DNA from: Fumia sp045645505
GTDB taxonomy: Bacteria; Bacillota; Clostridia; Oscillospirales; Ruminococcaceae
DNA: 64,000 bases
Direction: 5' to 3'
Assembly: GCA_045645505.1 (NCBI GenBank)
Contig: JAZRIW010000002.1
Location: 62,001 to 126,000, forward strand
Below are positions 35,542 to 44,152 of this stretch, piece after piece; positions within the stretch are counted from its first letter, which is position 1; every line of letters begins with the position of its first letter. A model generated the notes under the pieces. That model was not told where the DNA came from and did not search any database. It was given only the letters and a program-made list of their open reading frames with translations. The translations under genes were made by a program, and so were the position numbers.

Positions 35542-36450
35542 ATGGCCATAAACAGAAAAGAATTTGAAATACTTTGTTTTATCGAGCGAAATAACGGTGA
35601 AAAATTGAGCCAGCGGAAAATTGCAACGGGCTCAGGCCTTTCTTTGGGGGCTGTTAATAAAATGATTCCTTTGCTTATTGAAAAAGGACTCATGGATGTA
35701 ACAGATGAAAAAAATATTCATATTACAGAAAAAGGGCTTTCAGAGCTTGAACCTTATCGTGTTAAAAGAGCAGTTTTTATGGCGGCAGGGTTTGGCTCAA
35801 GATTAGTGCCGATTACCTTAAATACTCCGAAAGCACTTGTGCGTATTCACGGAAAACCTCTTATTGAAACTTTGCTTGATGCTGTAGTTAAAGTTGGTAT
35901 AGAAGAAATTTATATTGTAAGAGGGTATTTGGGTGAGCAGTTTGATGTGCTTAAAAATAAGTATCCGAATATTGTTTTAATTGATAATCCTGATTATAAG
36001 GAAAGTAATAATATTTCATCTGCGATGAAGGTAAAGCATCTTTTTAAGAATGCTTATGTTCTGGATTCTGATTTGTATCTTAAAAATCCGAATCTTATAA
36101 GAAAATATGAGTATTGTGCAAGTTATGTAGGTGTTCGTGTGGATAAAACGGACGATTGGCGTCTTATTGTTAAAAATGGAAGAGTTTTGGGAATGAAAAT
36201 AGGCGGTACCGATTGTTACCATATGTATAATATCACCTATTGGACAGAAGAAGATGGGGAGAAGATGGAAAAATTTCTGCCTATGCTTTACAATTCTCCC
36301 GGAGGTAAAGAGAATTACTGGGATAATGTTCCACTTGATGTATATAATAAGGAATTTTATATTGAACCAAGAGAATGTTCTAAAGATGATATTATTGAAA
36401 TAGATACTCTTTCTGAATTGCAGGAGATAGATCCTGTTTACAGATTTTAA
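35542..36450 (+). CDS. Winged-helix/LicC-type nucleotidyltransferase fusion
   Basis: About 302 residues. Residues 1-75 form a MarR-like winged helix (EFEILCFIERN, SQRKIATGSGLSLGAVNKMI, IHITEKGL). Then comes a sugar-nucleotide-type transferase with FMAAGFGSRLVPITLNTPKA, KPLIETLLDAV and an Asp pair in YVLDSDLYL. This resembles LicC, which makes CDP-choline from phosphocholine, but no licA or licD is adjacent, so the substrate is open. The ATG at 35542 follows GAGGTG by six bases; ATG at 35518 precedes that site and is rejected. radC follows by 21 bp. Confidence 0.78.
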   Translation: MAINRKEFEILCFIERNNGEKLSQRKIATGSGLSLGAVNKMIPLLIEKGLMDVTDEKNIHITEKGLSELEPYRVKRAVFMAAGFGSRLVPITLNTPKALVRIHGKPLIETLLDAVVKVGIEEIYIVRGYLGEQFDVLKNKYPNIVLIDNPDYKESNNISSAMKVKHLFKNAYVLDSDLYLKNPNLIRKYEYCASYVGVRVDKTDDWRLIVKNGRVLGMKIGGTDCYHMYNITYWTEEDGEKMEKFLPMLYNSPGGKENYWDNVPLDVYNKEFYIEPRECSKDDIIEIDTLSELQEIDPVYRF

Positions 36451-36471
36451 AATAAAAAGGGGTATCTATCA

Positions 36472-37251
36472 ATGGCAAAATTAAGTGACTTTGAAGAATT
36501 TTATGCAAAAAAGAAAAAAGATAAAAAAGTAAACCCTCATGCAGGACACCGAAACAGACTTAAGGAAAGATTTTTAAAGGAAGGCAGTCTTGAAAATTTT
36601 GAACTCCATAATATTTTGGAAATTTTACTTTTCTTTGGTGTTCCTCAAAAAGATACCAATGAAATAGCTCACACGCTGATAAAGACTTTTGGCAGCTTTT
36701 CAGAAGTTTTTAAAGCTGATGTTAAAAAGCTTGCTACTGTTAAGGGTATGACAAGAAATGCCGCTGTGCTTATAAAGCTTATACCTGAAATTTACAGAAG
36801 ATATATTGTTGAAAATAGTAAAGAAGGAGAATTTTTGAACGACAGTGATAAAATTAAAAAAATTCTCATTCCAAAATTTATGGGCCGTAATGAAGAGATT
36901 GTATATCTTTTTTGTCTTGATAATTCCTGCAAACTTTTAAGAGAAGAAATTGTAGCAAAAGGCAACAGGTGTGTTACACATATTGATTTAAGAAAAATTA
37001 CTGAAATAGTTTTCGAATGTGGTGCTGACAGTATAATTTTGGCACACAATCATCCTACCGGTGGTGCGGAACCATCTTTTTATGATAAGAATACTACGGA
37101 GAGATTACAAAGGGTTTTAGCACAGCTTGATATAGAGCTTTTAGATCATTTTATAGTTTCGGATAATAATGTGGTTTCAATGATGGAATTGGGATATTTA
37201 GGAGTTAAAAGTATAGTAGAGGTGCCGTATATACCTTGCGATGACTTTTAA
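36472..37251 (+). CDS. radC: RadC family JAB-domain protein
   Basis: A helix-hairpin-helix N-terminal half (LHNILEILLFFGVPQKDTNEIA, VKKLATVKGMTRNAAVLI) is followed by a JAB/MPN metalloprotease-like domain. Its metal motif is HNHPTGGAEPSFYD at about residue 190. RadC was named for DNA repair, but its biochemical activity is not settled. Length 259, slightly longer than the usual 225 because of a Lys-rich N-terminal extension. Confidence 0.88.
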   Translation: MAKLSDFEEFYAKKKKDKKVNPHAGHRNRLKERFLKEGSLENFELHNILEILLFFGVPQKDTNEIAHTLIKTFGSFSEVFKADVKKLATVKGMTRNAAVLIKLIPEIYRRYIVENSKEGEFLNDSDKIKKILIPKFMGRNEEIVYLFCLDNSCKLLREEIVAKGNRCVTHIDLRKITEIVFECGADSIILAHNHPTGGAEPSFYDKNTTERLQRVLAQLDIELLDHFIVSDNNVVSMMELGYLGVKSIVEVPYIPCDDF

Positions 37252-37293
37252 AAGCATAAATTGTTCAGTAAAATATTTTTATGAGGTGATTAT

Positions 37294-38235
37294 ATGAAAA
37301 TAGCAACATCAACAGGTGATTTTTGGAATCATTATACGAGTTATTATGATGCAATACTTTGTTTTAAGGACACAAAGTTTAAAAACATCAATCTTGAATT
37401 GACAAAGAATCGTGAGATTTATTTTGGCGATGATGATGATGCCTGGAAGAGGCTTGTTGAAGAACTTTCCAGAGCACGTGAGGATGCAGGTATAAATTAT
37501 GTTGTTTCTCATTCCCCATGTTTTTATGAATTTCATTGGTTCGATGAAGAGGAATATAAAAGAGATGTATTGGCTACTTGTCGCGCCTTTGAGATTATTC
37601 ATAAACTTGGTGTTGACCGCATTGTTGTTCATCCCTGCACAAACTTAAAATTGACAGAGGAAGAATTCTATAAATTCAATACCAAGTTTTTCAGAGATAT
37701 TTTAGAGGTAGCTGAAAAGTATAATATTACAGTAATGATTGAAAACTGGGATTTCACTGAAACTCATATTTCTACCGGACAGCAGATGAGGAATTTTTTA
37801 GATTATATGGATCATCCGCTTCTTGCTGCTTGTTGGGATACCTCTCACTGCCAGCTTGAACCTGTGGCCAGAAAAATCGGGCATTATGATAATATTAAAG
37901 CACTCGGACATTATCTCAAGGGCGTGCATATTGCTGATTGCTTAGGAATTAAAAATTGGCATCAGCATACCTGGCCATTTGCGGGATTAATTAATTTTGA
38001 TTCAGTTGTGCAAGGGCTTTTAGACGTGAATTATGACGGATATTTTACTTTTGAAGCATCATATAGTCTTATGCATCAGAATAACTGTCCGATACCACGT
38101 GAACCTTTTATGTATAAAGGTCAGGCTGTTACCAAGTTATTAAATCCTTCGGCTGAGCTTAAGAAAAAAGCGGTGGATTTAATGTATGAAACAGGTAAAT
38201 ATATCTTGGAAACTTATGATTGTTTTGAAGAATAA
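37294..38235 (+). CDS. Sugar phosphate isomerase/epimerase-like TIM-barrel protein
   Basis: A 313-residue member of the xylose-isomerase-like TIM-barrel group. Candidate metal ligands: IVVHPCTN, VMIENWDF, CWDTSHCQLEP, VHIADCLG and FTFEASY. The substrate is unknown, and it is not closely similar to the other TIM-barrel protein at 2.8 kb. GAGGTG precedes the ATG. It lies in a run of carbohydrate-related genes and may be cotranscribed with the PHP-type gene 49 bp downstream. Confidence 0.8.
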   Translation: MKIATSTGDFWNHYTSYYDAILCFKDTKFKNINLELTKNREIYFGDDDDAWKRLVEELSRAREDAGINYVVSHSPCFYEFHWFDEEEYKRDVLATCRAFEIIHKLGVDRIVVHPCTNLKLTEEEFYKFNTKFFRDILEVAEKYNITVMIENWDFTETHISTGQQMRNFLDYMDHPLLAACWDTSHCQLEPVARKIGHYDNIKALGHYLKGVHIADCLGIKNWHQHTWPFAGLINFDSVVQGLLDVNYDGYFTFEASYSLMHQNNCPIPREPFMYKGQAVTKLLNPSAELKKKAVDLMYETGKYILETYDCFEE

Positions 38236-38284
38236 AATAGGATTTTATTATAATTATGTTATTTAAGTCAAAGTAGGAGTTTTT

Positions 38285-39070
38285 ATGGATATCCGTTTTA
38301 ATTTACATACGCATACTAATTTTTGTGATGGTTTAAACACACCTGAAGAGCTTGTAAAAATGGCAATAGAAAAGGGGTTTTCTTATTTGGGCTTTTCGGG
38401 CCACGCATATACGCCGTTTGATACAAGATACTGTATGTCTTTAGAGAACACAGAGCGTTATAAAGAGGAAATTTTTAATTTAAAGTATCGTTACAGAGAT
38501 AAAATTAAAATTTTTTGCGGATTGGAATATGACTATTATTCGGAATGTGAAACAAAGGATTTTGATTTTTTAATTGGTTCGGTGCATTATCTTAAAATCA
38601 ATGGCGAGTATTATTCAATAGATAGTAGCCTTAATCATTTTCTTGATGTATTGAAAGTGCTGAATAATGATATGAATGCTTTTATCGAAAGATATTATGA
38701 AACTATGTCAAAGATGCCGAAGGTAGATATTATAGGTCATTTTGATTATGTTACAAAATTCAATGGTACTGGGGAATATTTTGACGAAAATGATCCTTCA
38801 TATCTAAAGGTAGTTGATGCTTCGCTTGAAAAACTTATGAAGAAAAACAGAGTTTTTGAAGTAAATACCGGAAGTTTAGCAAGAGGACTCAGAAATTCAC
38901 CTTATCCCAATAAAAATGTTATGGATATGATAATTGAAAAAGGCGGTAATTTTATTTTATCGTCGGATTGCCATAAAGCTGAGTTTTTAGACTGTGCGTT
39001 TGATGATGTGCTTAAAAAATATGGAGAGGGTTATTTTTTAAAAAATCCTGATTTTTTAAAGTTGAAATAG
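38285..39070 (+). CDS. PHP-domain phosphatase, histidinol-phosphatase (HisJ)-like
   Basis: The PHP fold binds a metal cluster through His and Asp: NLHTHTNFCDGLNTPEELV at the N-terminus, FSGHAY, GLEYDY, IGSVHYL, IIGHFDYV, VNTGSL and SSDCHKAE. The length of 261 fits HisJ-type histidinol-phosphatases, but there are no his genes nearby, so another phosphoester is possible. AGGAG lies just before the ATG. Confidence 0.85.
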   Translation: MDIRFNLHTHTNFCDGLNTPEELVKMAIEKGFSYLGFSGHAYTPFDTRYCMSLENTERYKEEIFNLKYRYRDKIKIFCGLEYDYYSECETKDFDFLIGSVHYLKINGEYYSIDSSLNHFLDVLKVLNNDMNAFIERYYETMSKMPKVDIIGHFDYVTKFNGTGEYFDENDPSYLKVVDASLEKLMKKNRVFEVNTGSLARGLRNSPYPNKNVMDMIIEKGGNFILSSDCHKAEFLDCAFDDVLKKYGEGYFLKNPDFLKLK

Positions 39071-39137
39071 TAAATAAGCGATAATAAGCCTATTTCTTTG
39101 GGGACAAAAGGGCCTTAAAGTTTGTCTAAAATATGCA

Positions 39138-39168
39138 TATGACAATTTACGTGCCACTGCATATCAGG
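39138..39168 (+). repeat. Upstream motif copy 1 (before the GH35 gene)
   Basis: The 31-bp stretch begins TATGACAATTTACGTG and ends CTGCATATCAGG. It recurs before the YgjV-type gene with a 3-base deletion and one substitution. It ends 55 bp before the GH35 start. Both copies are followed by a shared ATAAGGATTT (39191-39200 here). ATATGCA (39131-39137) and TGCATAT (39158-39164) also form an inverted repeat. Confidence 0.6.
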
Positions 39169-39223
39169 TTTTCAGATTGATAGAAAATATATAAGGATTT
39201 GTTTATATTAATGTGGTGATGAT

Positions 39224-40960
39224 TTGAAATTTGAAATAGTAAACAATGAATTCTTAAAAGATGGTAAACCCATAAAAATAATTTCCGGTGCCGTACATTA
39301 TTTCCGTAATATGTCAGATGTCTGGGAGGATATATTTAAGAAATTAAAGGCAATTGGATGTAATTGCGTTGAAACATATTGTGCGTGGAATATGCATGAA
39401 AAAATACAAGGACAATATGATTTTTCGGGAAATCTTGATATAGCAAATTTTATTAAGATGGCGCAAAAAGAAAATTTAATGGTAATAGTCAGACCAGGGC
39501 CATATATTTGTGCGGAGTGGGAATTTGGTGGATTACCATGGTGGATACAATCAAAAGATGATATTGAAATTCGTTGTATGAACAAGGAATATATAAACTG
39601 TTTTGAAAAATATCTTGAGGCTCTGTTTAACGAAATAAGACCATTACTTTGTACCAATGGTGGACCTATTATTATGTTGCAGTGCGAAAATGAGTACGGA
39701 TATTATGGCGACGACAAACAATATCTTGAATATCTTGTTAAAAGTTACAGAGAAAAAGGTATTGATGTACCACTTTTTACTTCTGATGGAACCAGTAAAG
39801 ATAATCTTTTAGATGGCTCAATTGACGGCTTGTTTGCAACATTAAATTTTGGTAGCCGTGTTGAGGAAAATTTTAAAGATTTTAATTCTTTGTACCCTGA
39901 AAAGCCAAAAATGTGTATGGAAATGTGGAATGGTTGGTTTGATCATTGGGGTGATTCCTATCATCACACAACTTCTGCCGAAGATTATGCAAAAGTAGTT
40001 GATGATATGCTGAAAATCGGCAGTGCCAATATGTATATGTTTATTGGTGGTACAAACTTTGGGTTTACATCAGGAGCTAATCATAGTGAGAAGTTTACTC
40101 CCGATGTTACCAGTTATGATTATGATGCACTGTTAACCGAGGCAGGAGATACAACACCTAAATATTATGCTGTACGTAATGTGATAAAAAAATATACAGA
40201 TGGTCCATTGCCGGATGTTCCTGCCAACAGGCCTAAAAAAGCCTATGGGAAATTTTTACTTACTAAAAAAACGGGCCTTTTTGCAAACCTTAATAACATC
40301 TCAAAACCTATAAAAAGCGAAGTGCCTAAATGTATGGAAAAATACGGAATAGGTTATGGGTATATTGCTTATCAGACTACTTTGAACCGCGATTATATTG
40401 ATGCTACCTTAAGTTTAGAAAGCCTGGGAGACAGAGCTCAGGTTTATTTAAATCATAATCTTATCGGAATCCTTTATATCAATGAGGATTTAGATATTAA
40501 AATAAACGCAAATAAAGGTGATGTTCTTACTATCCTTTGCGAAAATATGGGAAGAGCAAATTTCGGCTCTAAAATGATGAGAAAAAAGGGAATCGTCGGC
40601 AGATGTTTAATAGATAAAAAAATTCATTTTAATTGGAATGTTTATCCTTTGCCGATGGATAATCTTTCGGATCTTGATTTTACTAAAGATCAGTTTAGTG
40701 AAAAATCAGCTTTCTATAAAGGGTATATCAATATTGATGAAACATGTGATACTTTTTTAAAACTTGAAAATTTTAAAAAGGGATTTGTGATGGTAAACGG
40801 ATTTAATTTAGGCAGGTATTGGGAAATTGGTCCACAAAAAACATTGTATGTGCCTAAATCTGTTCTGAAAAAAGGTGAAAATGAATTTATTGTTTTTGAG
40901 TCGGATGGCTTGAAAGGAATCCCTTTTTTAGAGTTATCTGATACTCATGATTTGGGTTAA
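39224..40960 (+). CDS. GH35 beta-galactosidase, intracellular
   Basis: Releases galactose from beta-galactosides. Glycosidase family 35 features: SGAVHYFRN at the N-terminus, VRPGPYICAEWEFGGLPWW, the acid/base Glu in QCENEYGYYG (about residue 156) and the nucleophile Glu in CMEMWNGWFDHWG (about residue 230). Two beta-rich C-terminal domains end in VNGFNLGRYWEIGPQKTLYV. The length of 578 is typical for short bacterial members. There is no signal peptide, so the substrate must be imported. Start TTG at 39224 with GGTGATG upstream. Confidence 0.92.
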   Translation: MKFEIVNNEFLKDGKPIKIISGAVHYFRNMSDVWEDIFKKLKAIGCNCVETYCAWNMHEKIQGQYDFSGNLDIANFIKMAQKENLMVIVRPGPYICAEWEFGGLPWWIQSKDDIEIRCMNKEYINCFEKYLEALFNEIRPLLCTNGGPIIMLQCENEYGYYGDDKQYLEYLVKSYREKGIDVPLFTSDGTSKDNLLDGSIDGLFATLNFGSRVEENFKDFNSLYPEKPKMCMEMWNGWFDHWGDSYHHTTSAEDYAKVVDDMLKIGSANMYMFIGGTNFGFTSGANHSEKFTPDVTSYDYDALLTEAGDTTPKYYAVRNVIKKYTDGPLPDVPANRPKKAYGKFLLTKKTGLFANLNNISKPIKSEVPKCMEKYGIGYGYIAYQTTLNRDYIDATLSLESLGDRAQVYLNHNLIGILYINEDLDIKINANKGDVLTILCENMGRANFGSKMMRKKGIVGRCLIDKKIHFNWNVYPLPMDNLSDLDFTKDQFSEKSAFYKGYINIDETCDTFLKLENFKKGFVMVNGFNLGRYWEIGPQKTLYVPKSVLKKGENEFIVFESDGLKGIPFLELSDTHDLG

Positions 40961-41006
40961 AGGAAGACAAGTTTAGTTTTAAATAGCACTCGATACTGAT
41001 AATGAG

Positions 41007-41034
41007 TATGATAATTTACGTGCTGCATATCAGG
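41007..41034 (+). repeat. Upstream motif copy 2 (before the YgjV-type gene)
   Basis: A 28-bp copy, beginning TATGATAATTTACGTG and running straight into CTGCATATCAGG, 35 bp before the next start codon. ATAAGGATTT follows at 41037-41046. CTGATA (40996-41001) and TATCAG (41028-41033) form an inverted repeat around it. Confidence 0.6.
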
Positions 41035-41069
41035 CCATAAGGATTTTTAAAGTTGAAAGGTAATTAAAA

Positions 41070-41621
41070 ATGAACTTCAGTGTTGAAGAATTAGCTGATA
41101 ATTTAGGAGTTTTTTATCATATTATCGTTTATGGAATTGGTATTATAGCAATGACCCTTTCTGTCGTTGCTGTTCAGTTTAAATATCGTATTACCATTAT
41201 ATTGAGTAATTTTTTCGGACAAACCTGCTGGGTATTTCATTTTTTGCTGCAAGGTGATTTAACCAGTGCGATAGCTTGTGCACTGAGTGCAGTTATGCTT
41301 GCGGTTTTTGCTCAAAAGGATAAATGGAAATGGGCAACACATCCCGTTACTGTAATTCTTTTTATTTTATTGATTTTAGGATTTTCTCTATTATTTTTTA
41401 ATGGTTGGACGGATATTTTTCCCCTTTTGGCAGGAGTATTTGGTGTTATTGCAAATAGCAGGGCAAAAGAAAAATCCATTCGACGCTTTGCGCTGTTATG
41501 GTGTGTCTTCTGGTTATTAAACAGCATTTTCAAGATGTATCCGGTAGCTTTAATTAATGATCTTTCCTGTACTGTTTCAACTATTGTTGCACTTATACGT
41601 TATCACAATTCAGATTATTGA
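41070..41621 (+). CDS. YgjV-type inner membrane protein
   Basis: A 183-residue, mostly hydrophobic protein with about five or six membrane segments. The pattern SVVAVQFKYRITIILSNFFG, HFLLQGDLTSAIACALSAVM and LLAGVFGVIANSRAKEKSIR matches the Imp-YgjV family, whose function is unknown. It shares an upstream motif with the GH35 gene, which hints at joint control. The stop codon lies inside the -35 region of the nagB promoter. Confidence 0.75.
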   Translation: MNFSVEELADNLGVFYHIIVYGIGIIAMTLSVVAVQFKYRITIILSNFFGQTCWVFHFLLQGDLTSAIACALSAVMLAVFAQKDKWKWATHPVTVILFILLILGFSLLFFNGWTDIFPLLAGVFGVIANSRAKEKSIRRFALLWCVFWLLNSIFKMYPVALINDLSCTVSTIVALIRYHNSDY

Positions 41622-41646
41622 CAAATATGATTTGTAATGCTATTAT
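41618..41646 (+). promoter_or_regulatory. Strong promoter of the nagB-nagA pair
   Basis: A perfect TTGACA (41618-41623), 17-bp spacer and TATTAT (41641-41646). It overlaps the end of the YgjV-type gene. Confidence 0.7.
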
Positions 41647-41676
41647 ATTGCTATGGTTTTTTCAGTAAATCATATT
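41624..41676. promoter_or_regulatory. Paired inverted half-sites around the nagB promoter
   Basis: AATATGATTT (41624-41633) directly after the -35 and its exact reverse complement AAATCATATT (41667-41676), 33 bp apart, bracket the -10 and the start of transcription. This is a plausible repressor operator. Confidence 0.45.
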
Positions 41677-41714
41677 ATTTTTTCAAAATCTATTAATTTT
41701 AAGGAGAACTTATT

Positions 41715-42683
41715 ATGGGACTTTATGATGAATTTCGTTTTCACCCGGCACCTTGGATTCCGCTTAGTGATCTTCCGTTAGAGGAACTCGAGCGTATCCG
41801 TAACATTAAAAGAGAGGATATGGAATATACCAACGAAAATGGTTATTCTGTAAAGGTTGTTATCGATCCTACATTACATATGGTTCAGGATATGTTTTAT
41901 CGTATTTTGATGTCTGACATCAATGATACACCTTTTTCAATGATTTGCCCTAATCAGTGGCCCGGAGCATACAGTGCTGTTGCTAATATGTTAAATAAAT
42001 TTAATGTATCTGCACGTAATGTTCACGCGTTTGCAATGGATGAATGGGCAGATGAGGACGGAAACGTTGCACCGTTAACTTATGGTGCAGGTCTTGGTTA
42101 TTCATTTATGAATCATTTTTATGGTCGTATTCGTGAGGACCTTCGTCCTCCTGTTGATCACTGGCATGTTCATACCAACGAAAACAAAGGAACCGATGTA
42201 TATTCAAATATGATTGAAGAAATAACAGGCGGTGGAGTTGACGTTGTTTACACAGCAACAGGCTGGCCCGGTCATACTGCATTTATCGACCCCAGAACAG
42301 AAGAGTTTAAGGCAGATTCTCTTGAAGAATTTATTAAACTTGGTTCAAGAATAGTTACAACAACTCCTTTGACTATTTGTGAAAACTCACTCTTCGGCCC
42401 CATGGGTGCTTCAGGTGACGTTTGGGCAGTTCCCTTTAAAGCTGCAACAATTGGTCCAAGAGATATTGTTAATGCTAAGGAAAGAGTTGAACTTCACAGC
42501 TTTGTTAACCCCGATGGCAGTTCCTGGCAGAGAATGGTTTCCCGTCTTGAATTATATGGTCCTATAACTCAGGATTTCCCTGCAACAATTCTTCGTCTTG
42601 GTAAAGGAACCTGCTATGTTTCTGAGGCTATTGCAGCTCCTTTTGCAAGCTGGCATTGCGGAATTGAAGATAAAGATTTATAA
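41715..42683 (+). CDS. Glucosamine-6-phosphate deaminase/isomerase family (NagB-like)
   Basis: Member of the NagB/6-phosphogluconolactonase fold: VHAFAMDEWADEDGNVAP has the family Asp-Glu pair, and TGWPGHTAFIDP corresponds to the usual GxGxDGHIAF with changes. The length of 322 is longer than standard NagB (about 240-260), so it belongs to the longer glucosamine-6-phosphate isomerase subgroup; deaminase activity is inferred from the nagA gene that follows. Codons are more C-ending than in neighbours, suggesting high expression. AAGGAG before the ATG. Confidence 0.82.
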   Translation: MGLYDEFRFHPAPWIPLSDLPLEELERIRNIKREDMEYTNENGYSVKVVIDPTLHMVQDMFYRILMSDINDTPFSMICPNQWPGAYSAVANMLNKFNVSARNVHAFAMDEWADEDGNVAPLTYGAGLGYSFMNHFYGRIREDLRPPVDHWHVHTNENKGTDVYSNMIEEITGGGVDVVYTATGWPGHTAFIDPRTEEFKADSLEEFIKLGSRIVTTTPLTICENSLFGPMGASGDVWAVPFKAATIGPRDIVNAKERVELHSFVNPDGSSWQRMVSRLELYGPITQDFPATILRLGKGTCYVSEAIAAPFASWHCGIEDKDL

Positions 42684-42685
42684 TA

Positions 42686-42728
42686 ATATATGCCGCTCTG
42701 CTTTTTAGCAGGGCGGATAATCATATAT
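42686..42728 (+). other. Long imperfect hairpin between nagB-like gene and nagA
   Basis: ATATATG plus CCGCTCTGC (42686-42701) pair with GCAGGGCGG (42708-42716) and, after a 5-nt bulge, CATATAT (42722-42728). No T-tract follows, so it is not a standard terminator. It may stabilise the upstream mRNA or act as a processing site. Confidence 0.45.
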
Positions 42729-42778
42729 AAAGCAGATTATAAAGTTTAGTTATTATGATAGAATGAGGAGAAAATAAA

Positions 42779-43954
42779 ATGAAAGCAATTATAAACACAA
42801 ATCTCATTTTAGAGGACAGTATTATTTATAATGGTATTATTTTATTTGAAAATGGCATTATAAAGGCATTAGGAAAAGCGGAAGAGATAGTTATACCTGA
42901 AGGAACAGAGATAATTGATGCAGAAGGACTTTATACTGCTCCGGGACTTGTTGATATTCACAATCATGGTGGTTGTGATTTACTCTTTAATGAAGATCCT
43001 TATCATTGTTGTGAGTTTTTTATTAAGCATGGTCAGACAACTGTTTTGCCTACTTTTTATAGTACCCTTTCTTTAGAGGAGCTTCTTGATGGGGCAAAGA
43101 AGGTTAGAGATTGTTGCAATACGAAACTTGGAAAAATGATAGCAGGTTTGTATATGGAAGGACCATATATGAATGGTTTTGGTAGTAATCAGAAGTATAT
43201 GCGTTGGTGTGGAGATATTAAGAAAGAGGAATATGCTCCACTTCTTGAAGCAATTTCTGATTTTGCTAGAATTTGGGCAATTGATCCTGCGAGAGTCGGA
43301 ATTGAAGATTTCATGAAAGATGTTAAGGAAGCAAACCCTGAAGCAATATTTACATTAGGACATTCCACTGCAACCGCTGCTCAGTGCAAAAAACTTAAAA
43401 AATATGGCATCAAATGTCAAACACACCATAATGATTCGGGTAAAGCACCCGGACGCGCTCAGGGAACAATGGGAGCAGGTTGTGATGAGTTTGCCTTGTA
43501 CGATCCTGATATATTTGCTGAACTTATTTGTGATGAGAATGCAATTCATGTTGATGCAGAGCTTATTAAAATGGTAGTCAGAACCAAGGGCGTTGAACGA
43601 ATTATCCTTATAACCGATCATATGGCAGATAAGGGCCATTACACAAATAACATAGAAGACGGGGTTCATTATGGACCGGATCTTAATTATGATTATGAAG
43701 GACATTTGGCAGGAAGTCATCTGACACTCGAAAATAGTTGTAGAAATCTTATGGCACATAGTGGCTATGGTCTTTGTCATGCTATCAGAATGGCAACTTT
43801 GAATCCTGCGAAAATGCTTGGTATTGACGACGTTGTTGGCAGCCTTGAAGAAGGAAAGAAAGCAAACTTAATAATTGTTGACGATAAAATGAACGTTGAT
43901 ACAGTATTTCTTGACGGAGAAATGGTTGTTAAGGATTTAAAATTATTGGTTTAA
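42779..43954 (+). CDS. nagA: N-acetylglucosamine-6-phosphate deacetylase NagA
   Basis: Amidohydrolase that makes glucosamine-6-phosphate from GlcNAc-6-phosphate. Visible: PGLVDIHNHGGCDLLFNE (metal motif), GLYMEGPYMNGFG with the metal Glu, TLGHSTATAAQ, QTHHNDSGKAPGR, and the catalytic Asp in IILITDHMADKGH. The length of 391 fits. With the NagB-like product it forms the route from GlcNAc-6-phosphate to fructose-6-phosphate, feeding on chitin, mucin or recycled peptidoglycan sugars. Confidence 0.92.
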   Translation: MKAIINTNLILEDSIIYNGIILFENGIIKALGKAEEIVIPEGTEIIDAEGLYTAPGLVDIHNHGGCDLLFNEDPYHCCEFFIKHGQTTVLPTFYSTLSLEELLDGAKKVRDCCNTKLGKMIAGLYMEGPYMNGFGSNQKYMRWCGDIKKEEYAPLLEAISDFARIWAIDPARVGIEDFMKDVKEANPEAIFTLGHSTATAAQCKKLKKYGIKCQTHHNDSGKAPGRAQGTMGAGCDEFALYDPDIFAELICDENAIHVDAELIKMVVRTKGVERIILITDHMADKGHYTNNIEDGVHYGPDLNYDYEGHLAGSHLTLENSCRNLMAHSGYGLCHAIRMATLNPAKMLGIDDVVGSLEEGKKANLIIVDDKMNVDTVFLDGEMVVKDLKLLV

Positions 43955-43970
43955 AATCATTATAATTGAT

Positions 43971-44005
43971 AAAAGAGCAGATTCTAAAAAGTATCTGCTC
44001 TTTTT
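43971..44005 (+). terminator. Terminator after nagA
   Basis: AAAAGAGCAGAT (43971-43982) pairs with ATCTGCTCTTTT (43993-44004), followed by T residues. Confidence 0.87.
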
Positions 44006-44006
44006 G

Positions 44007-44035
44007 TTTACTTATTGATAAATTTATGATATAAT
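44007..44035 (+). promoter_or_regulatory. Promoter of uvrBA
   Basis: TTTACT (44007-44012), 17-bp spacer, TATAAT (44030-44035) with TG one base upstream of the -10 (extended -10). No clear LexA-type GAAC/GTTC box is seen. A 7-bp inverted repeat CCGATAT/ATATCGG (44044-44050, 44071-44077) lies in the leader. Confidence 0.6.
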
Positions 44036-44152
44036 ATTACATTCCGATATTAGTCATATTATTAAGGTTTATATCGGTTTCAGCGAGTAAAATTTAATGA
44101 ATTTAATATAGTAAAATGGCAGAAAATAATCAATAAAGAGAGGAGTGAGGAT

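Noticed and set aside
42686..42728. Terminator between the nagB-like gene and nagA
   Set aside because: A good stem but no T-tract, and nagA probably needs readthrough.
44036..44152. LexA/SOS box before uvrB
   Set aside because: No GAAC-N4-GTTC-type site found; the CCGATAT/ATATCGG dyad does not fit it.
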